47,223 bases of DNA, taken from an uncultured Pseudomonadales bacterium (lineage in GTDB: Bacteria; Pseudomonadota; Gammaproteobacteria; Pseudomonadales; Azotimanducaceae). Positions 18,601 to 28,378 of the stretch are shown here, one piece after another (within the stretch, counting starts at the first letter, position 1; each line of letters opens with the position of its first letter). Made by a program: the position numbers and the translations under genes. The notes under the pieces were generated by a model. That model was not told the DNA's origin, did not search any database, and saw only the letters and a list, made by a program, of their open reading frames with translations. The stretch covers positions 1 through 47,223 of the forward strand of contig CAJJAX010000002.1 in NCBI GenBank assembly GCA_905182155.1, read 5' to 3'.

Positions 18601-18891
18601 CATGAACGCCACCTTGTGTGAGACTGTTTCTTGAACGGTTATCTAACCCCCGCTTTTAACGCGTAGCAAGGGTTATTTGCAATTAAACGTCTAGCCGCAA
18701 GCAGCGCTTGGCCCAACAACCCAGCGCTTATCGGCTTAAACCCATAAGCTCAAGGCGTGGTTCATCTGCAGGCTGCGAGTACAGGCGAAGAACCAACAAT
18801 AGCGCTGTCACAAACTTGGCGATGCCAGACTAGGTTAGAGATGGTCAAAAATGAACGGGGTCTGGCAGTTGCCAGGAAGATAGGCGTTTGC

Positions 18892-18934
18892 AAAAAAGAA
18901 GGGCCGGCAGAATCATCCATGATTCTGCCGACCC
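18892..18934 (-). terminator. Strong intrinsic terminator (minus strand)
   Basis: A 15-pair stem (18901-18915 with 18920-18934, one G-U on the RNA) closes a four-base loop and is followed on the minus strand by TTCTTTTTT. It lies 228 bases after the serine-hydrolase stop and upstream of the selenoprotein gene, so it separates the two transcripts. The stretch 18601-19162 around it contains only short frames that cross the hairpin and have no family support. Confidence 0.8.
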
Positions 18935-19162
18935 GAAGGAAAAATCGTTGTCCTTCAATCTCACGAGACAGCCCGGGGGGGGCGGTGTCTCGATCGAGGT
19001 GCATCATCCCGAAGCGATATTAAGATTCGATAAAGATTTAGTAAAGATCATCGAAAAACCTGCGACCAAGCACCCATTAACTGACGCCGAGTCATTGTGT
19101 TGATTTAAAAGCCGGCCTAACCGGGACGCATGCTGGGATCTCCAACCCCAAAAAGACCTCGT

Positions 19163-20425
19163 TTACTCAAGCAACGCTTGATAAACCTGAGCCCGAAGCT
19201 CCCGCCGCAGCGGGTAGGTCGATGACGGCAGCAATTGCGTCAAAAATACCACAAAGAGTTCTTCTTTGGGGTCCAGCCAGAAAAACGTGCTGGCCGCACC
19301 GCCCCAGTGATGCTCGCCAACCGAGGCCACAATATTGGCTTTGACCGGATCGATCACCACGGCCCAGCCAATGCCGAAGCCAATCCCCTCGTAATTGGTT
19401 TCACTCCAAACCGCCTGGCCCATCGCAGCGAGGTCAGCCCCGTTCGGCAATTGATTCAGCCGCATATACTCAATCGTTTTGGGTGACAACAGACGCGTTT
19501 GACCCAAGATGCCGCCATCCATGAGCATCTGACAGAATCGGCAGTAATCACCCATTGTCGAAACCAAACCGCCTCCGCCGGAGTAAAATCGAGGCGATCG
19601 CAAGTACGGGCTGGTTGCCACCGCATCCAGCAACAACAAGCCAGGATCACGATCTTTTAACGGATCAACAGGCGGTGACGCGGCCCCCATCACCGCACCA
19701 GATGCAGGGCGATATAATGATGAAAACCGGTGGGCTTGATCCTCTGGCACAGCAAACCCGGTATCTTGCATGCCCAGTGGGCCAAAGATTTCTTGCTCAA
19801 AAAATTCCGCCAAAGACTGCCCAGACCAGATCTCCACCAACCGGCCTAAAACATCCGTTGAAACGCTGTAATGCCACTCGGTGCCTGGCTGACAGATCAG
19901 CGGCACTTCGGCCAATTCATCCACCCAGTCGGCCAACAGAGTTTCTTTATTTTGATCCAGGCCTCGAGTGCGATAATCCGCATCAACCACATTCTGATTC
20001 ATAAAGCCGTAAGTCAGCCCCGACGTGTGGGTCATCAGCTGGCGCACCGTCATACGGGTTGTTTGCGGTTCGGTCTTGGTAAGATCGCCGCCCAGCCAAA
20101 CCGGCGTATCGGCGAATTCCGGCAAATACTTAGACACGGGGTCATCAAGCTGAAAAGAACCTTGTTCATATAGCATCATCGCGGCCACCGTCGTGATCGG
20201 TTTGGTCATTGAAAATATTCGGACAATGGTATCGTCCGCAAAGGCTTGCCCTGTGCCTTGGTCTGAAACCCCAGCGGTCTGCTGGTAGACAATCTGGCCT
20301 CGCCGAGCAATGGCCAAACTCGCGCCAGCAAGCCGCTCCGAGCTAACCTGGGCTTCTAGCCAAGCCGACACCTGCGTCAATCGTTCGCTGCTCATCCCCA
20401 CACTTTCTGGCTTTGTTCGTTCCAC
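19163..20425 (-). CDS. Serine hydrolase, class C beta-lactamase / EstB-like family
   Basis: A 420-residue penicillin-binding-protein-like hydrolase. SMTK (about residue 72) carries the nucleophilic serine and general-base lysine, and YSVS (about 186) provides the tyrosine of the YxN-type motif. LMTHTSGLTYG is a family signature. No signal peptide is visible (MERTKPESVGMSSERL), so a cytoplasmic esterase of the EstB type is more likely than a periplasmic beta-lactamase. The start is GTG with AAGGA upstream. It follows the acyl-CoA dehydrogenase gene on the same strand by 92 bases. Confidence 0.9.
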   Translation of the reverse strand: MERTKPESVGMSSERLTQVSAWLEAQVSSERLAGASLAIARRGQIVYQQTAGVSDQGTGQAFADDTIVRIFSMTKPITTVAAMMLYEQGSFQLDDPVSKYLPEFADTPVWLGGDLTKTEPQTTRMTVRQLMTHTSGLTYGFMNQNVVDADYRTRGLDQNKETLLADWVDELAEVPLICQPGTEWHYSVSTDVLGRLVEIWSGQSLAEFFEQEIFGPLGMQDTGFAVPEDQAHRFSSLYRPASGAVMGAASPPVDPLKDRDPGLLLLDAVATSPYLRSPRFYSGGGGLVSTMGDYCRFCQMLMDGGILGQTRLLSPKTIEYMRLNQLPNGADLAAMGQAVWSETNYEGIGFGIGWAVVIDPVKANIVASVGEHHWGGAASTFFWLDPKEELFVVFLTQLLPSSTYPLRRELRAQVYQALLE

Positions 20426-20517
20426 GTATCCATCCTTATGGGCATCGGCCAGATTACGCTGGCCGCACCGTTAATCACCGCAACGTGCGGATCTATCTGC
20501 TCTGCGCTGGGGTTTCC

Positions 20518-21796
20518 CTACCAGGCCTCAACTTCTCGTTCGATTTCATGGCCGAGCAAATCAAGGGCCGCCGCGCGCCGATATCGATGACGCCGCGGGA
20601 GCGGACGGCCACGATGATGGTGACTCAAAAACAACTTCGCCATCGCAAAGCACTTTGCCATCGGCAATGCCCATCACGTAAGAGCTCAACAACATGCCGG
20701 ATAAGGGGAGCTCGTTCGACACCCCCAGCGCGCCGTGGACCTGAATGCACCGCGACACGACGTCATGATAGACCTTGGGCATCATCGCCTTAATCGCCGC
20801 AATATCCTTTCGAACTTTCACGTAATCGTTGAACTGATCGATTCGCCAGGCCGTGCGGAGCACCAAAAGCCGAAAGGCTTCCATCTCGATCCAAGAGTCG
20901 GCAATCTTTTCTTGCACCATCTGCTTGTCGGCCAGCATTTCTCCCTTGGTTGTCCGCGACAAGGCGCGCTGACACATCATGTCAAAGGCCCGTTTGATTT
21001 GCCCCACCGTACGCATGGCATGGTGCACCCGTCCACCACCCAGTCGAGTTTGCGCCACGGCGAAACCTTGGCCCCTTGGGCCCAGCAGGTTCTGCTTTGG
21101 TACCCGCACATCGGTATATCGAACATAGGCATGGGTGCCGTGTCCGGGCGGCTCATCCCCCACACCAACATTACGGATAATCTCAACGCCCGGCGTATCG
21201 GTGGGCACCACAATCATACTGGCCCGGCCATGGGCGGACGCTTCTGGATCGGTGACCACCATGACAATTAAAAAGCTCGCAAACCGCGCATTAGACGAAA
21301 ACCACTTCTCGCCATTGATGACCCATTCGTCGCCATCTCTTACAGCTGAACATTTAAACTCCTCTGGCCCACCCGCATGAGGTTCGCTCATCGAATAGCT
21401 CGACGCCAACTCACCGTTCAACAAGGGCTGTAAATACTTGGCTTTGATCTCATCGCTGCCATAGTGGGCCAGAATTTCGGCGTTGCCGGTATCCGGCGCC
21501 TGGCAACCAAACACGACCGACGCAAACCGGGATTGACCCAGAATTTCATTCAGCAGCGCCAATTTTAATTGGCCAAAGCCAAGTCCACCCAAATCAGGCC
21601 CCAAATGACAAGCCCAAAGCCCCATGTCTTTGACCTCCTGCTGCAGCGGGCGCACCAAGCGAATAAAATCCGGGTCTTGGTATTGCATTGCCGAACCCAA
21701 AACCATATCGAGCGGCGCCACCTTCTTTTCAACAAAGTCCGCCGTCCAATCCAGTAACACCTGATATTCCGCATCCGTTTCAAAATCCCAAGCCAT
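20518..21796 (-). pseudogene. Acyl-CoA dehydrogenase, C-terminal frame broken once
   Basis: A start at 21796 (MAWDFETDAEY, AGGGGC upstream) fits the family better than the longer open frame beginning at 21889. YSMSEPHAGG and WVINGEKWFSSNA are FAD-site motifs, and IQVHGALGVSNELPL the late flavin-contact segment. After VMGIADG and DGEVVF (about 20600-20625) the apparent end is unlike the family. One shift there restores an ending with RAAALDLLGHEIEREVEAW and a stop at 20518, close to typical ACAD C-termini, giving about 426 residues. It should oxidise acyl-CoA at the alpha-beta position and pass electrons to ETF. The MaoC-like and SDR genes nearby could act on later steps. Confidence 0.87.
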
Positions 21797-22062
21797 GTTA
21801 AGCCCCTTTTTTATTGTTAATAATGAGTACAACATTTTCCGTTGCAGTGAATTCGCCGCCAACAGTCGCGCACAAGCCTTTGTGTGCAACTCTTGTTTAA
21901 CGCCACTTACCTAAAACACCCTAGCCCTCGCTTTTGGTAACAAACCGCGCAAGCCCACCTCAAACGTAACGGCTTCTTGGGCAACCCGCAAGCACTGGCT
22001 CAAACCAGATTGATTCAGTTATAGTGCCGTCTTAACTCAATGAATAACCCCAAGGAGCCACC

Positions 22063-22842
22063 GTGGTCGATACAACCTTGTTTGATCTTTCTGGAAAAGT
22101 TGCCCTGATAACGGGCGCCTCTAAAGGCATGGGTAAAGCCATGGCAGAGGGCCTTGCGGAGCACGGCGCGAAAGTCGTGATATCCAGTCGCAAGCAAGAC
22201 CAGTGCGACGAAACCGCCGCTGAAATTAATGAAAAATGCGGCGGGGGATCGGCGATCGCCGTGGCCTGCAACATTGGCTACAAGGATCAACTGCAAAATC
22301 TAGTAGATGAAACCCATCGGCAATTGGGGCCCATCGATTTTCTGATCGGCAATGCGGGCGTTAATCCGTACTACGGATCAATCCTTGAAATTCCCGATGA
22401 CGCCTACAACAAGATTATGGAAAGCAACGTGCGCTCGAATTTGTGGCTCGCCAAAATGGTTGCCCCCGATATGATCGAGAAAAAATGCGGCTCCATTGCG
22501 ATCACCGCAAGCACCGGCGCTTTTGGTCCTTCAGAGGTTTTGGGGACCTATAACATCTCGAAACTTGCCGACATCGCCCTAGTTCGTAACCTTGCGATGG
22601 AACTTGGGCCCCATGGCATACGGGTGAATGCCATCTGCCCCGGACTCGTCAAAACCGATTTTGCCAAAGCCCTTTGGGACAACCCTGAAGCTGAACAGCG
22701 CGCCAATGAAGTCACGCCCCTACGCCGATTGGGCGAGGCAGATGACTTCAAAGGCATTGCGGTCTTCTTGGGCTCGGATGCCTCGAGTTGGATCACGGGC
22801 CAAGCCATGACGGTTTGTGGTGGCACCAACATGTGGGGGTAA
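22063..22842 (+). CDS. Short-chain dehydrogenase/reductase (classical SDR)
   Basis: 259 residues with a GTG start after a good AAGGAG. VALITGASKGMGKAMA is the TGxxxGxG cofactor motif, LIGNAGVNP the NAG motif, IAITASTGAFG the catalytic serine, YNISKLA the YxxxK, and RVNAICPGLVKT the family C-terminal signature, ending GGTNMWG. The pattern resembles DHRS4/FabG-like oxidoreductases acting on ketones or acyl intermediates. It is divergent from the acyl-CoA dehydrogenase gene (266 bases between) and convergent with DUF3429, whose stop lies 1 base away. Confidence 0.92.
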   Translation: MVDTTLFDLSGKVALITGASKGMGKAMAEGLAEHGAKVVISSRKQDQCDETAAEINEKCGGGSAIAVACNIGYKDQLQNLVDETHRQLGPIDFLIGNAGVNPYYGSILEIPDDAYNKIMESNVRSNLWLAKMVAPDMIEKKCGSIAITASTGAFGPSEVLGTYNISKLADIALVRNLAMELGPHGIRVNAICPGLVKTDFAKALWDNPEAEQRANEVTPLRRLGEADDFKGIAVFLGSDASSWITGQAMTVCGGTNMWG

Positions 22843-22843
22843 C

Positions 22844-23305
22844 CTAACCGGGCGCACTCATTTTAAGAACCGCCATTAAACCATGCAGCAGCGCGACCAG
22901 CGCGGTCACGCGGCGGCGCATCGTTTGATAGTAGCTTGGCGCCGACCGAAACACGGGGCGCCAACGTTCAACCGCCAGGAGAACGACAAACAACCCACCC
23001 TGGGCGAGCAGCGCCCAGGCTAGCGGCATTAGAAAAATCATCACGGCCAGTATCACCAGGGCATTACTCAAGCCAATCTCAAACCACGGCATTCGCCTTG
23101 GCGCCGTGCGGGTTAGCACAATCCCCCACCAGCTACCCAACAAAAACGCCGCGATAGCCAGACCATACGCTCGAAAAATGAGGCTCGCCAAGGGCGCCTG
23201 AAACACCTGGTCTGCGACGATACAACCGGCAAAAGGCAACAGGCCCAGATAGGTCAGGACCGGCACCCAAACTGTTCGGTCTTGCCAGTCTGGCATCGCT
23301 TTCAC
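22844..23305 (-). CDS. DUF3429 family membrane protein
   Basis: 153 residues with about four to five hydrophobic helices (for example PVLTYLGLLPFAGCI and AFLLGSWWGIVL). I assign DUF3429, a small inner-membrane family of unknown function often found beside photolyase or ChrR-sigma genes in Gammaproteobacteria. The start is GTG immediately after the photolyase TAG, or ATG at 23296 (MPDWQDR). The zero-base gap implies one transcript with photolyase and thus a place in the light/oxidative stress response. Confidence 0.75.
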   Translation of the reverse strand: MKAMPDWQDRTVWVPVLTYLGLLPFAGCIVADQVFQAPLASLIFRAYGLAIAAFLLGSWWGIVLTRTAPRRMPWFEIGLSNALVILAVMIFLMPLAWALLAQGGLFVVLLAVERWRPVFRSAPSYYQTMRRRVTALVALLHGLMAVLKMSAPG

Positions 23306-24724
23306 CTACCCTGCGGCGCGACGTTTCATTTCACTAAACGCCAAAAGCGCAGCCTCTCTGGAGGCCTTCACCTCAACGATGGGCGCTGGATAATCTTTGC
23401 CCATGACAATGCCGGCGGCGCGACTGATCTCAACCGGGCAAGCCCAAGGCTCATACAAATATTGATTCGGCAAGCCCAATAGCTCCGGCACATAACGTCG
23501 CGTGTACTCACCGTCAGGGTCAAACCGTTGGCCTTGGGTCGTGGGATTGAAAATCCGAAAATAGGGCGCTGCATCGCAACCACATCCTGCTGCCCATTGC
23601 CAACTGGCGCTGTTGCTGGCAAGGTCCGCATCCACCAAGCAATCCCAAAACCACCGTTCACCATGGTGCCAATGCAGCCTCAGATTTTTAACTAAGAACG
23701 AGGCCACAATCATTCGAACCCGATTGTGCATGCTACCGGTTTGCCATAACTCGCGCATCCCGGCATCCACAATCGGATAGCCTGTTTGTCCTGTCTGCCA
23801 TGCTTTCAATAGGGCCTCGTTCGCCTCCCAGGGGAAATGATCGAATTTCGCTTGCAGGTTCTTCTCTTGCAGCGTGGGAAAGTGATACAACAGGTTGTAA
23901 GAAAACTCTCGCCAAACCAGCTCTTTAATAAAATGCGCCTGGTTATCATCCGAGGGTGACTCGGCGCGGGCGCTTGCTAAAACTTGATGCGGCGAAATCT
24001 CACCGAAATGGAGATGCGCAGATAAACCAGAAACCGAACGCTTGGCTGGAAAATCTCGACCTTCTCGGTAATCACCCATTCCGGTTGCCAAAAAATGCTG
24101 TAACCGACGCTGCGCGCCCTGCTCACCCGGCGTCCAGTCGGTCAACATCGCGTCATCCCAAGTTACCGGCGGGCGCAACGCGAGCGACTCGAGTCCAGCT
24201 TGTTCCGCATGCGGCACCACCCGAATCCGAGTGGCGTTGAGCACGCCCGGGATGCGCGGCGATAGATTCGCCATGCAATGCTTATAAAACGGCGTGTACA
24301 CCCGATAGGGGAAGCCATCTTTCTTAACCGTGTCCCAGGGCTCAAACAAGAGCGCGCCATTGAAACTGGTAACAGCCAGGCCCCTGGCTTTCAGTGCTGT
24401 TTTCAAACCCGAGTCGCGCTGAATGGTCCAAGGCTCGTAGCCTCGATTCCAGGTCACGGCCTCAATCTGGTAGCGCGCGCACAAATCGGGAATGAGGGTT
24501 TGAGCAGAGCCCTTCAGCATCACCAGGTTGTTATTGAGACTTGCATTCAGCGCCGTTAAAGATCGGTGCAGCCAAGCGCGGGAGGCACCGCCCAGCGCCG
24601 AGCGCGCGGGCTCATCGGTGTCCAATATAAAAACCGGCAGCACGGCGCCTTGCTGACAGGCCGCGAGCAACGCGGGATTATCCTGCAACCGAAGATCGTT
24701 TCTAAACCAGTGAAGCGTTCGCAT
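23306..24724 (-). CDS. phrB: Deoxyribodipyrimidine photolyase (cryptochrome/photolyase family)
   Basis: 472 residues, the usual class I CPD photolyase length. TLHWFRNDLRLQDNPAL opens the antenna-binding domain. MHNRVRMIVASFLVKNL and WQWAAGCGCDAAPYFRIFNP form the FAD-binding region; most homologues have GTGCD where this has GCGCD. RYVPEL is the conserved C-terminal element. It repairs cyclobutane pyrimidine dimers with blue light. It lies between a MaoC-like gene (34 bases upstream) and DUF3429 on one strand, near the ChrR/ECF sigma locus, consistent with the photo-oxidative regulons described for this sigma group. Confidence 0.95.
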   Translation of the reverse strand: MRTLHWFRNDLRLQDNPALLAACQQGAVLPVFILDTDEPARSALGGASRAWLHRSLTALNASLNNNLVMLKGSAQTLIPDLCARYQIEAVTWNRGYEPWTIQRDSGLKTALKARGLAVTSFNGALLFEPWDTVKKDGFPYRVYTPFYKHCMANLSPRIPGVLNATRIRVVPHAEQAGLESLALRPPVTWDDAMLTDWTPGEQGAQRRLQHFLATGMGDYREGRDFPAKRSVSGLSAHLHFGEISPHQVLASARAESPSDDNQAHFIKELVWREFSYNLLYHFPTLQEKNLQAKFDHFPWEANEALLKAWQTGQTGYPIVDAGMRELWQTGSMHNRVRMIVASFLVKNLRLHWHHGERWFWDCLVDADLASNSASWQWAAGCGCDAAPYFRIFNPTTQGQRFDPDGEYTRRYVPELLGLPNQYLYEPWACPVEISRAAGIVMGKDYPAPIVEVKASREAALLAFSEMKRRAAG

Positions 24725-24758
24725 TATATTTTGCCTCGTATCATCGTTGTAGCCGTCA

Positions 24759-25652
24759 TTAAATTATTGCCGCCGAGTCTTGTGACCAAACCATAAACCC
24801 CTCTTTAATCACGGGCGCTTGACCCTCATTGAGCAGCTCGAACAACACCCAACCTGCACCTTGCGCCGTTATCTGCAACGTCAATTCTTGGGGCATCAAA
24901 ACCATACTGGCAAAGCGCCCACCCAACCGGGTCACTTGATCGGCCGCGCCACCGAGCAGGCGGTTGACCAAGGCGCTGACTGCTAGCGCAAGCGATGCCG
25001 TGCCATGCAAAATAATATCCGGCAATCCAGCGGCCAGCGCAAAAGCACGATCGGAGTGAATCGGATTGTAGATTCTTGCGGTCTCGGTATAGACGTTGCC
25101 GAGCCCTGCTGAAACCGAGATTGGGATCCGCGCCGCCGCAACCGCCACGGCCTTCGACTGAGGTGCTTGGGGCCAGGCTGGCGCTTGAGCAATCGGCGTC
25201 ACCAATGGGCCTTCAATAGCCACGCCTCGACTGACATTGGTTTGCCACGTTCTAGCCACCAGTTCATCGGCCTCATCAAGGGTGTCAAGTTGTAGACAAA
25301 CCCGCGCGCCCTGTCGACCGGACTGAAGATCAACCACGGTGGCAGTGGTTTGATAGGCCTGGCCGGGCACAAGCCGCTTTAATAGATGCAAATCGTGGGT
25401 TGCATGAACCCCTCGGGCAAGCTCTTCATTGGTTAAGCAATCCTGTCCGGGGAGCGCTCGGCTATCCAGAACACTCGGCCATTCCAGACAAACCGGAAAG
25501 AGCGGGTGAACGGCAATGCTTGCTTGGGTGGTATCGAGCAGCTTCAGATTGTCATCTTGCAACCCGGCGGCGTAAGCCATGGTCCAACGACTTTCAACCA
25601 CGTGGATTCTGGGCAAGGTGCGCTGTCCAATAAGCTGGGTCTGAAGCGGCAT
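24759..25652 (-). CDS. MaoC-like / FAS1-type double-hotdog dehydratase
   Basis: 297 residues. The C-terminal hotdog holds RIYNPIHSDRAFA (about residue 190) and LPDIILHGTASL, the hydratase-2 motif with its aspartate and histidine, and the N-terminal half fits a second degenerate hotdog. Relatives hydrate enoyl-CoA or act in lipid remodelling. AAAGGATCG precedes the ATG. It is the first gene of the probable MaoC-phr-DUF3429 transcript. The 25653-25867 leader shows no TGATC-N18-GTA element like those of folE and the sigma gene. Confidence 0.82.
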   Translation of the reverse strand: MPLQTQLIGQRTLPRIHVVESRWTMAYAAGLQDDNLKLLDTTQASIAVHPLFPVCLEWPSVLDSRALPGQDCLTNEELARGVHATHDLHLLKRLVPGQAYQTTATVVDLQSGRQGARVCLQLDTLDEADELVARTWQTNVSRGVAIEGPLVTPIAQAPAWPQAPQSKAVAVAAARIPISVSAGLGNVYTETARIYNPIHSDRAFALAAGLPDIILHGTASLALAVSALVNRLLGGAADQVTRLGGRFASMVLMPQELTLQITAQGAGWVLFELLNEGQAPVIKEGFMVWSQDSAAII

Positions 25653-25867
25653 AAGATCGATCCTTTTTTAAAACACCAAGCGATCACAAAAAAACGATCG
25701 CAAGCTCGCCCCCAACACTACCGCGCGGTCTTACGGCGTGCGCACTGCGCACTGAACCCTTTGACAACCAAATGCCCATATACTGAGGCCCTGTTCGACA
25801 TTAGCAAATTCATCATCAAGCAATTTGAATACCCGCCCGGACGAACCCATTTTAGGCGGACCTGAAC

Positions 25868-26176
25868 CTACAAATTGATCGGCATCTCAAAGGCCAGATC
25901 GCTGCTCGCCGCCGGATTGCCAATCATTTCATCAAAACTACTTCGATGCCTCAAGGTCGCAGCAATATACCGCACCTCGGTAAGCTCGCGCTTCATCGCA
26001 CCCAGACTTCGGGTCATCAGTCGTTGTCCACGTCCCGCTGTTACGCCGTAACGCACCCCACCCACCTCAGCCTCGGCCAAATAAATCTCAGGGTCCTGAC
26101 TTTGGATCAGCAGATTGACTGACTCTTTTTGTGACCGCTGAGTCAAACCATCGAGGCTTATCTTTTTAAATTCCAT
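25868..26176 (-). CDS. DUF6482 family protein
   Basis: 102 residues matching DUF6482, a small gammaproteobacterial family: an N-terminal beta-rich half (IYLAEAEVGGVRYGV) and the C-terminal SSFDEMIGNP, which resembles the family's SAYDEMIG motif. The function is unknown. It diverges from folE, with 205 bases between the starts that include the first sigma-type promoter element, but no matching element is oriented towards this gene. Confidence 0.75.
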   Translation of the reverse strand: MEFKKISLDGLTQRSQKESVNLLIQSQDPEIYLAEAEVGGVRYGVTAGRGQRLMTRSLGAMKRELTEVRYIAATLRHRSSFDEMIGNPAASSDLAFEMPINL

Positions 26177-26322
26177 CGCTGTCTTATCCTCTTACCTGAT
26201 CTTAACCAGTGGACTCTAAGGACCCGCCATACCGACCCACCCCTAGAGGCGGCCAACCCTTTATTCAACGATTAATTCGAGCAAAGAGACCAGTTATGGG
26301 CGAATTCCTGACAAACTGTAAT

Positions 26323-26348
26323 TGATCTGATTTGATCAAAGCCTCGTA
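26323..26348 (+). promoter_or_regulatory. Candidate ChrR-linked ECF sigma promoter upstream of folE
   Basis: TGATC at 26323-26327, then 18 bases, then GTATT from 26346, ending 34 bases before the folE ATG. The same TGATC-N18-GTA arrangement precedes the ECF sigma gene at 27697. A -35 beginning TGATC is what I recall for the ChrR-controlled sigma group (ECF11). A second TGATC at 26332 overlaps the spacer. Confidence 0.6.
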
Positions 26349-26381
26349 TTTTTCTCTACTTGTCACGAATAGGACCTAGAC

Positions 26382-27061
26382 ATGACGTCACTTGCCGCCT
26401 CATCAATAACCCGAAAAACTGCAATCAGCGCCGAAGCTGCCGCGGTGAAGAATGCTTTAGTGCTCAAAGGACTTGAGACGCCGATGCTTGAAACCGGCCT
26501 GACCCGAGATGAAAAGTACCTCCGAATCAAAGCTGCAATGCGCGATGTTGTTACGACCTTGGGCCTCGATCTGTCTGATGACAGCCTAACAGAGACACCT
26601 CACCGCATTGCAAAAATGTATATCGACGAAATTTTTTCCGGACTGGATTACAGTCACTTCCCAAAGATCTCTGTCATTGAGAATAAGATGGGCGTTGAGG
26701 AAATGGTCAAAATTACCGACATCAATCTCACTGAGTACCTGCGAGCACCACTTTGTGACCATTGACGGCATTGCTGACGTGGCTTATCTCCCCAACGAAA
26801 AGATTATTGGTTTGTCTAAAATCAATCGTATCGTGCGCTTCTTTGGCAAAAAGACCACAAGTTCAAGAGCGATTGACCCAACAGATCCTTGTGGCCTTAC
26901 AAACTTTGCTCGGCACCGATAGTGTTGCAGTCCGAATCAAAGCCACGCATTACTGCGTGAAATCGAGAGGCGTCATGGACACAAGCTCACAAACCGAAAC
27001 CACCGCCTTGGGCGGCCAATTTAAGGCGGACCCAACCGCTAGAGCCGAATTCCTCAGGTGA
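26382..27061 (+). pseudogene. folE: GTP cyclohydrolase I, frame broken twice
   Basis: Three successive frames make one FolE of about 226 residues. [20 protein letters not shown] and INLT are in the first. An extra G near 26733 moves the frame to [20 protein letters not shown], which includes the zinc-binding cysteine and histidine, and [15 protein letters not shown]. An extra A in the run 26848-26852 leads to [27 protein letters not shown] (the second zinc cysteine) and EFLR. FolE makes dihydroneopterin triphosphate from GTP for folate and pterins, and pterins are also photolyase antenna cofactors. Both breaks are single insertions and every catalytic motif survives, so errors are likelier than loss. 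Confidence 0.92.
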
Positions 27062-27696
27062 GCTGCCGCCTTGGGCATGTCGATGCTGATGCTGAGCCAA
27101 CGCTCAGAGCGTCATCTTCGGCGTCCAAATTCGCCCCAGTTGGAATTGGTCTCTTGCTTCTTCTGCTGTATGGCTGCAGCGCTCAACCGAGACTACCTAT
27201 GAAAGCAGTGGCTGACTTGAACCTTGATCGTTTCATGGGAGATTGGTACGTCCTTGCCGATATTGAGACCCCGTTCGATCGCAAAGCGGTCGCGCCGCTT
27301 GAAACGTACAAACAAGCCCCAGGCGGCGTCGTCGAAACCACTTATTCTTACCGAGAAGGCAGTTCCGATGGACCCCTGCGGGAGCGCAATCTGAAAGGGT
27401 TTGTATCAGACGCGTCACCGGCGATTTGGGGCATGCAAATTTTCTGGCCGGTTAAGGCTGAATACCGCGTCGTTTATCTCGACGATGACTACCAAACGAC
27501 CATTATTGGTCGAACAAAGCGAGACTTTGTTTGGGTCATGGCTCGAACGCCGTCCATTGACCCAGCAACCTTTAAGGCGCTCCTGAAGACGGTTCAAACC
27601 TTAGGCTACGATCTAGAGAAAATTCGCATTCACGAACCCATGCGCTCCCTGCACGCTACCAATACAACGAGCAATGCTAAAAGCTCTGATAGATAA
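27058..27696 (+). CDS. Blc-like lipocalin lipoprotein
   Basis: 212 residues. A hydrophobic stretch ending in LLLLLLYGC gives a lipobox with lipid-modified C40. [15 protein letters not shown] is the lipocalin GxW motif, followed by FGCF-like beta strands ([22 protein letters not shown], read in two parts) and a C-terminal helix ([15 protein letters not shown]). Bacterial lipocalins bind fatty acids or lysophospholipids at the outer membrane under envelope stress. The GTG start overlaps the folE stop (GTGA), so it is coupled to folE. The sigma promoter begins at the base after its stop. Confidence 0.85.
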   Translation: MSCRLGHVDADAEPTLRASSSASKFAPVGIGLLLLLLYGCSAQPRLPMKAVADLNLDRFMGDWYVLADIETPFDRKAVAPLETYKQAPGGVVETTYSYREGSSDGPLRERNLKGFVSDASPAIWGMQIFWPVKAEYRVVYLDDDYQTTIIGRTKRDFVWVMARTPSIDPATFKALLKTVQTLGYDLEKIRIHEPMRSLHATNTTSNAKSSDR

Positions 27697-27722
27697 TGAT
27701 CTAAAGGACAACTTGTGCCGTA
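27697..27722 (+). promoter_or_regulatory. Candidate autoregulatory promoter of the ECF sigma gene
   Basis: TGATC at 27697-27701, 18 bases, then GTAA from 27720. The architecture is identical to the folE element. It sits 63 bases before the sigma start I prefer (27785), which leaves room for a short leader. Positive autoregulation is the rule in the RpoE-ChrR group. Confidence 0.65.
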
Positions 27723-27784
27723 AACCTTTGAAATCATGCGGACAAGCGCTAATAATGTCTATTTCAATCAAATCAAAGGCCAAA

Positions 27785-28378
27785 ATGACCAACCCAAGTG
27801 GACCAGACTGGAACGCCCTGCTTGTGAAAGTCGGCAGCCACCAAGACAAGGCGGCCTTCGGCGCCCTCTTCTCACACTTTGGGCCATTGCTGAAAGGCTT
27901 CCTCCTTAAGGGTGGCGGCGTTGAGCCAGAGCAAGCTGAAGAACTGGTCCAAGAAACCATGATTAAAGTTTGGCGGAAAGCGCCAAGCTATGCGCCAACC
28001 CAAGCTGCCGCCAGCACCTGGATGTACACTATCGCCAGAAATACCCGTATTGACTGGTTGAGAAAGCACGCCAAAAAGAACCACCAAACCGACGAACTCG
28101 TGGCGGAAAACCTTTTTGATGAAAACGAAGAGTCCTCACCCTTTAGCGCGCTCATCCAGAGCCGCAATGCCAGCAACATCAAAGAACATTTGAACAGCTT
28201 GCCCCAAGAGCAGCTCCAGGTTCTGACCCTGATGTACTTTCAAGGCAAGTCTGGTCAAGAAGTCGCAAATGAACTCGAAATCCCGCTCGGGACGGTTAAA
28301 TCCAGAGTGCGATTGGCGCTGCAAAAATTAAAACTAAAAATAAGCCCTGAAGGGGAAGAACATGGGGTGTACGCTTAA
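27785..28378 (+). CDS. ECF RNA polymerase sigma factor, ChrR-associated (ECF11-type)
   Basis: 197 residues. FGALFSHFGPLLKGFLLKGG to QAEELVQETMIKVWRKA is region 2 (core binding and -10 recognition), and LPQEQLQVLTLMYFQGKSGQEVANEL to TVKSRVRLALQKLK is region 4 (-35 recognition); each is quoted here by its boundary segments. I chose the ATG at 27785, with AAAGG upstream, because the candidate promoter lies at 27697-27722, so earlier starts would lie in or before it. The stop overlaps the ATG of the ChrR gene (TAATG). In related bacteria this pair controls the singlet-oxygen response. Confidence 0.9.
   Translation: MTNPSGPDWNALLVKVGSHQDKAAFGALFSHFGPLLKGFLLKGGGVEPEQAEELVQETMIKVWRKAPSYAPTQAAASTWMYTIARNTRIDWLRKHAKKNHQTDELVAENLFDENEESSPFSALIQSRNASNIKEHLNSLPQEQLQVLTLMYFQGKSGQEVANELEIPLGTVKSRVRLALQKLKLKISPEGEEHGVYA

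Noticed and set aside
18762-19103. Overlapping ORFs on both strands near the serine-hydrolase 3' side
   Set aside because: Both run through a strong intrinsic terminator, and neither has a recognisable domain, though the end of the plus-strand one (EAILRFDKDLVKIIEK) looks protein-like.
20413-20793. Plus-strand ORF of 126 codons
   Set aside because: It is the antisense of the end of the acyl-CoA dehydrogenase and the start of the serine hydrolase.
25640-25690. A ChrR-sigma promoter before the MaoC-photolyase operon
   Set aside because: TGATC is present on the minus strand at 25687-25683, but 18 bases later the sequence is GGA, and it lies too near the start; the -10 does not match.
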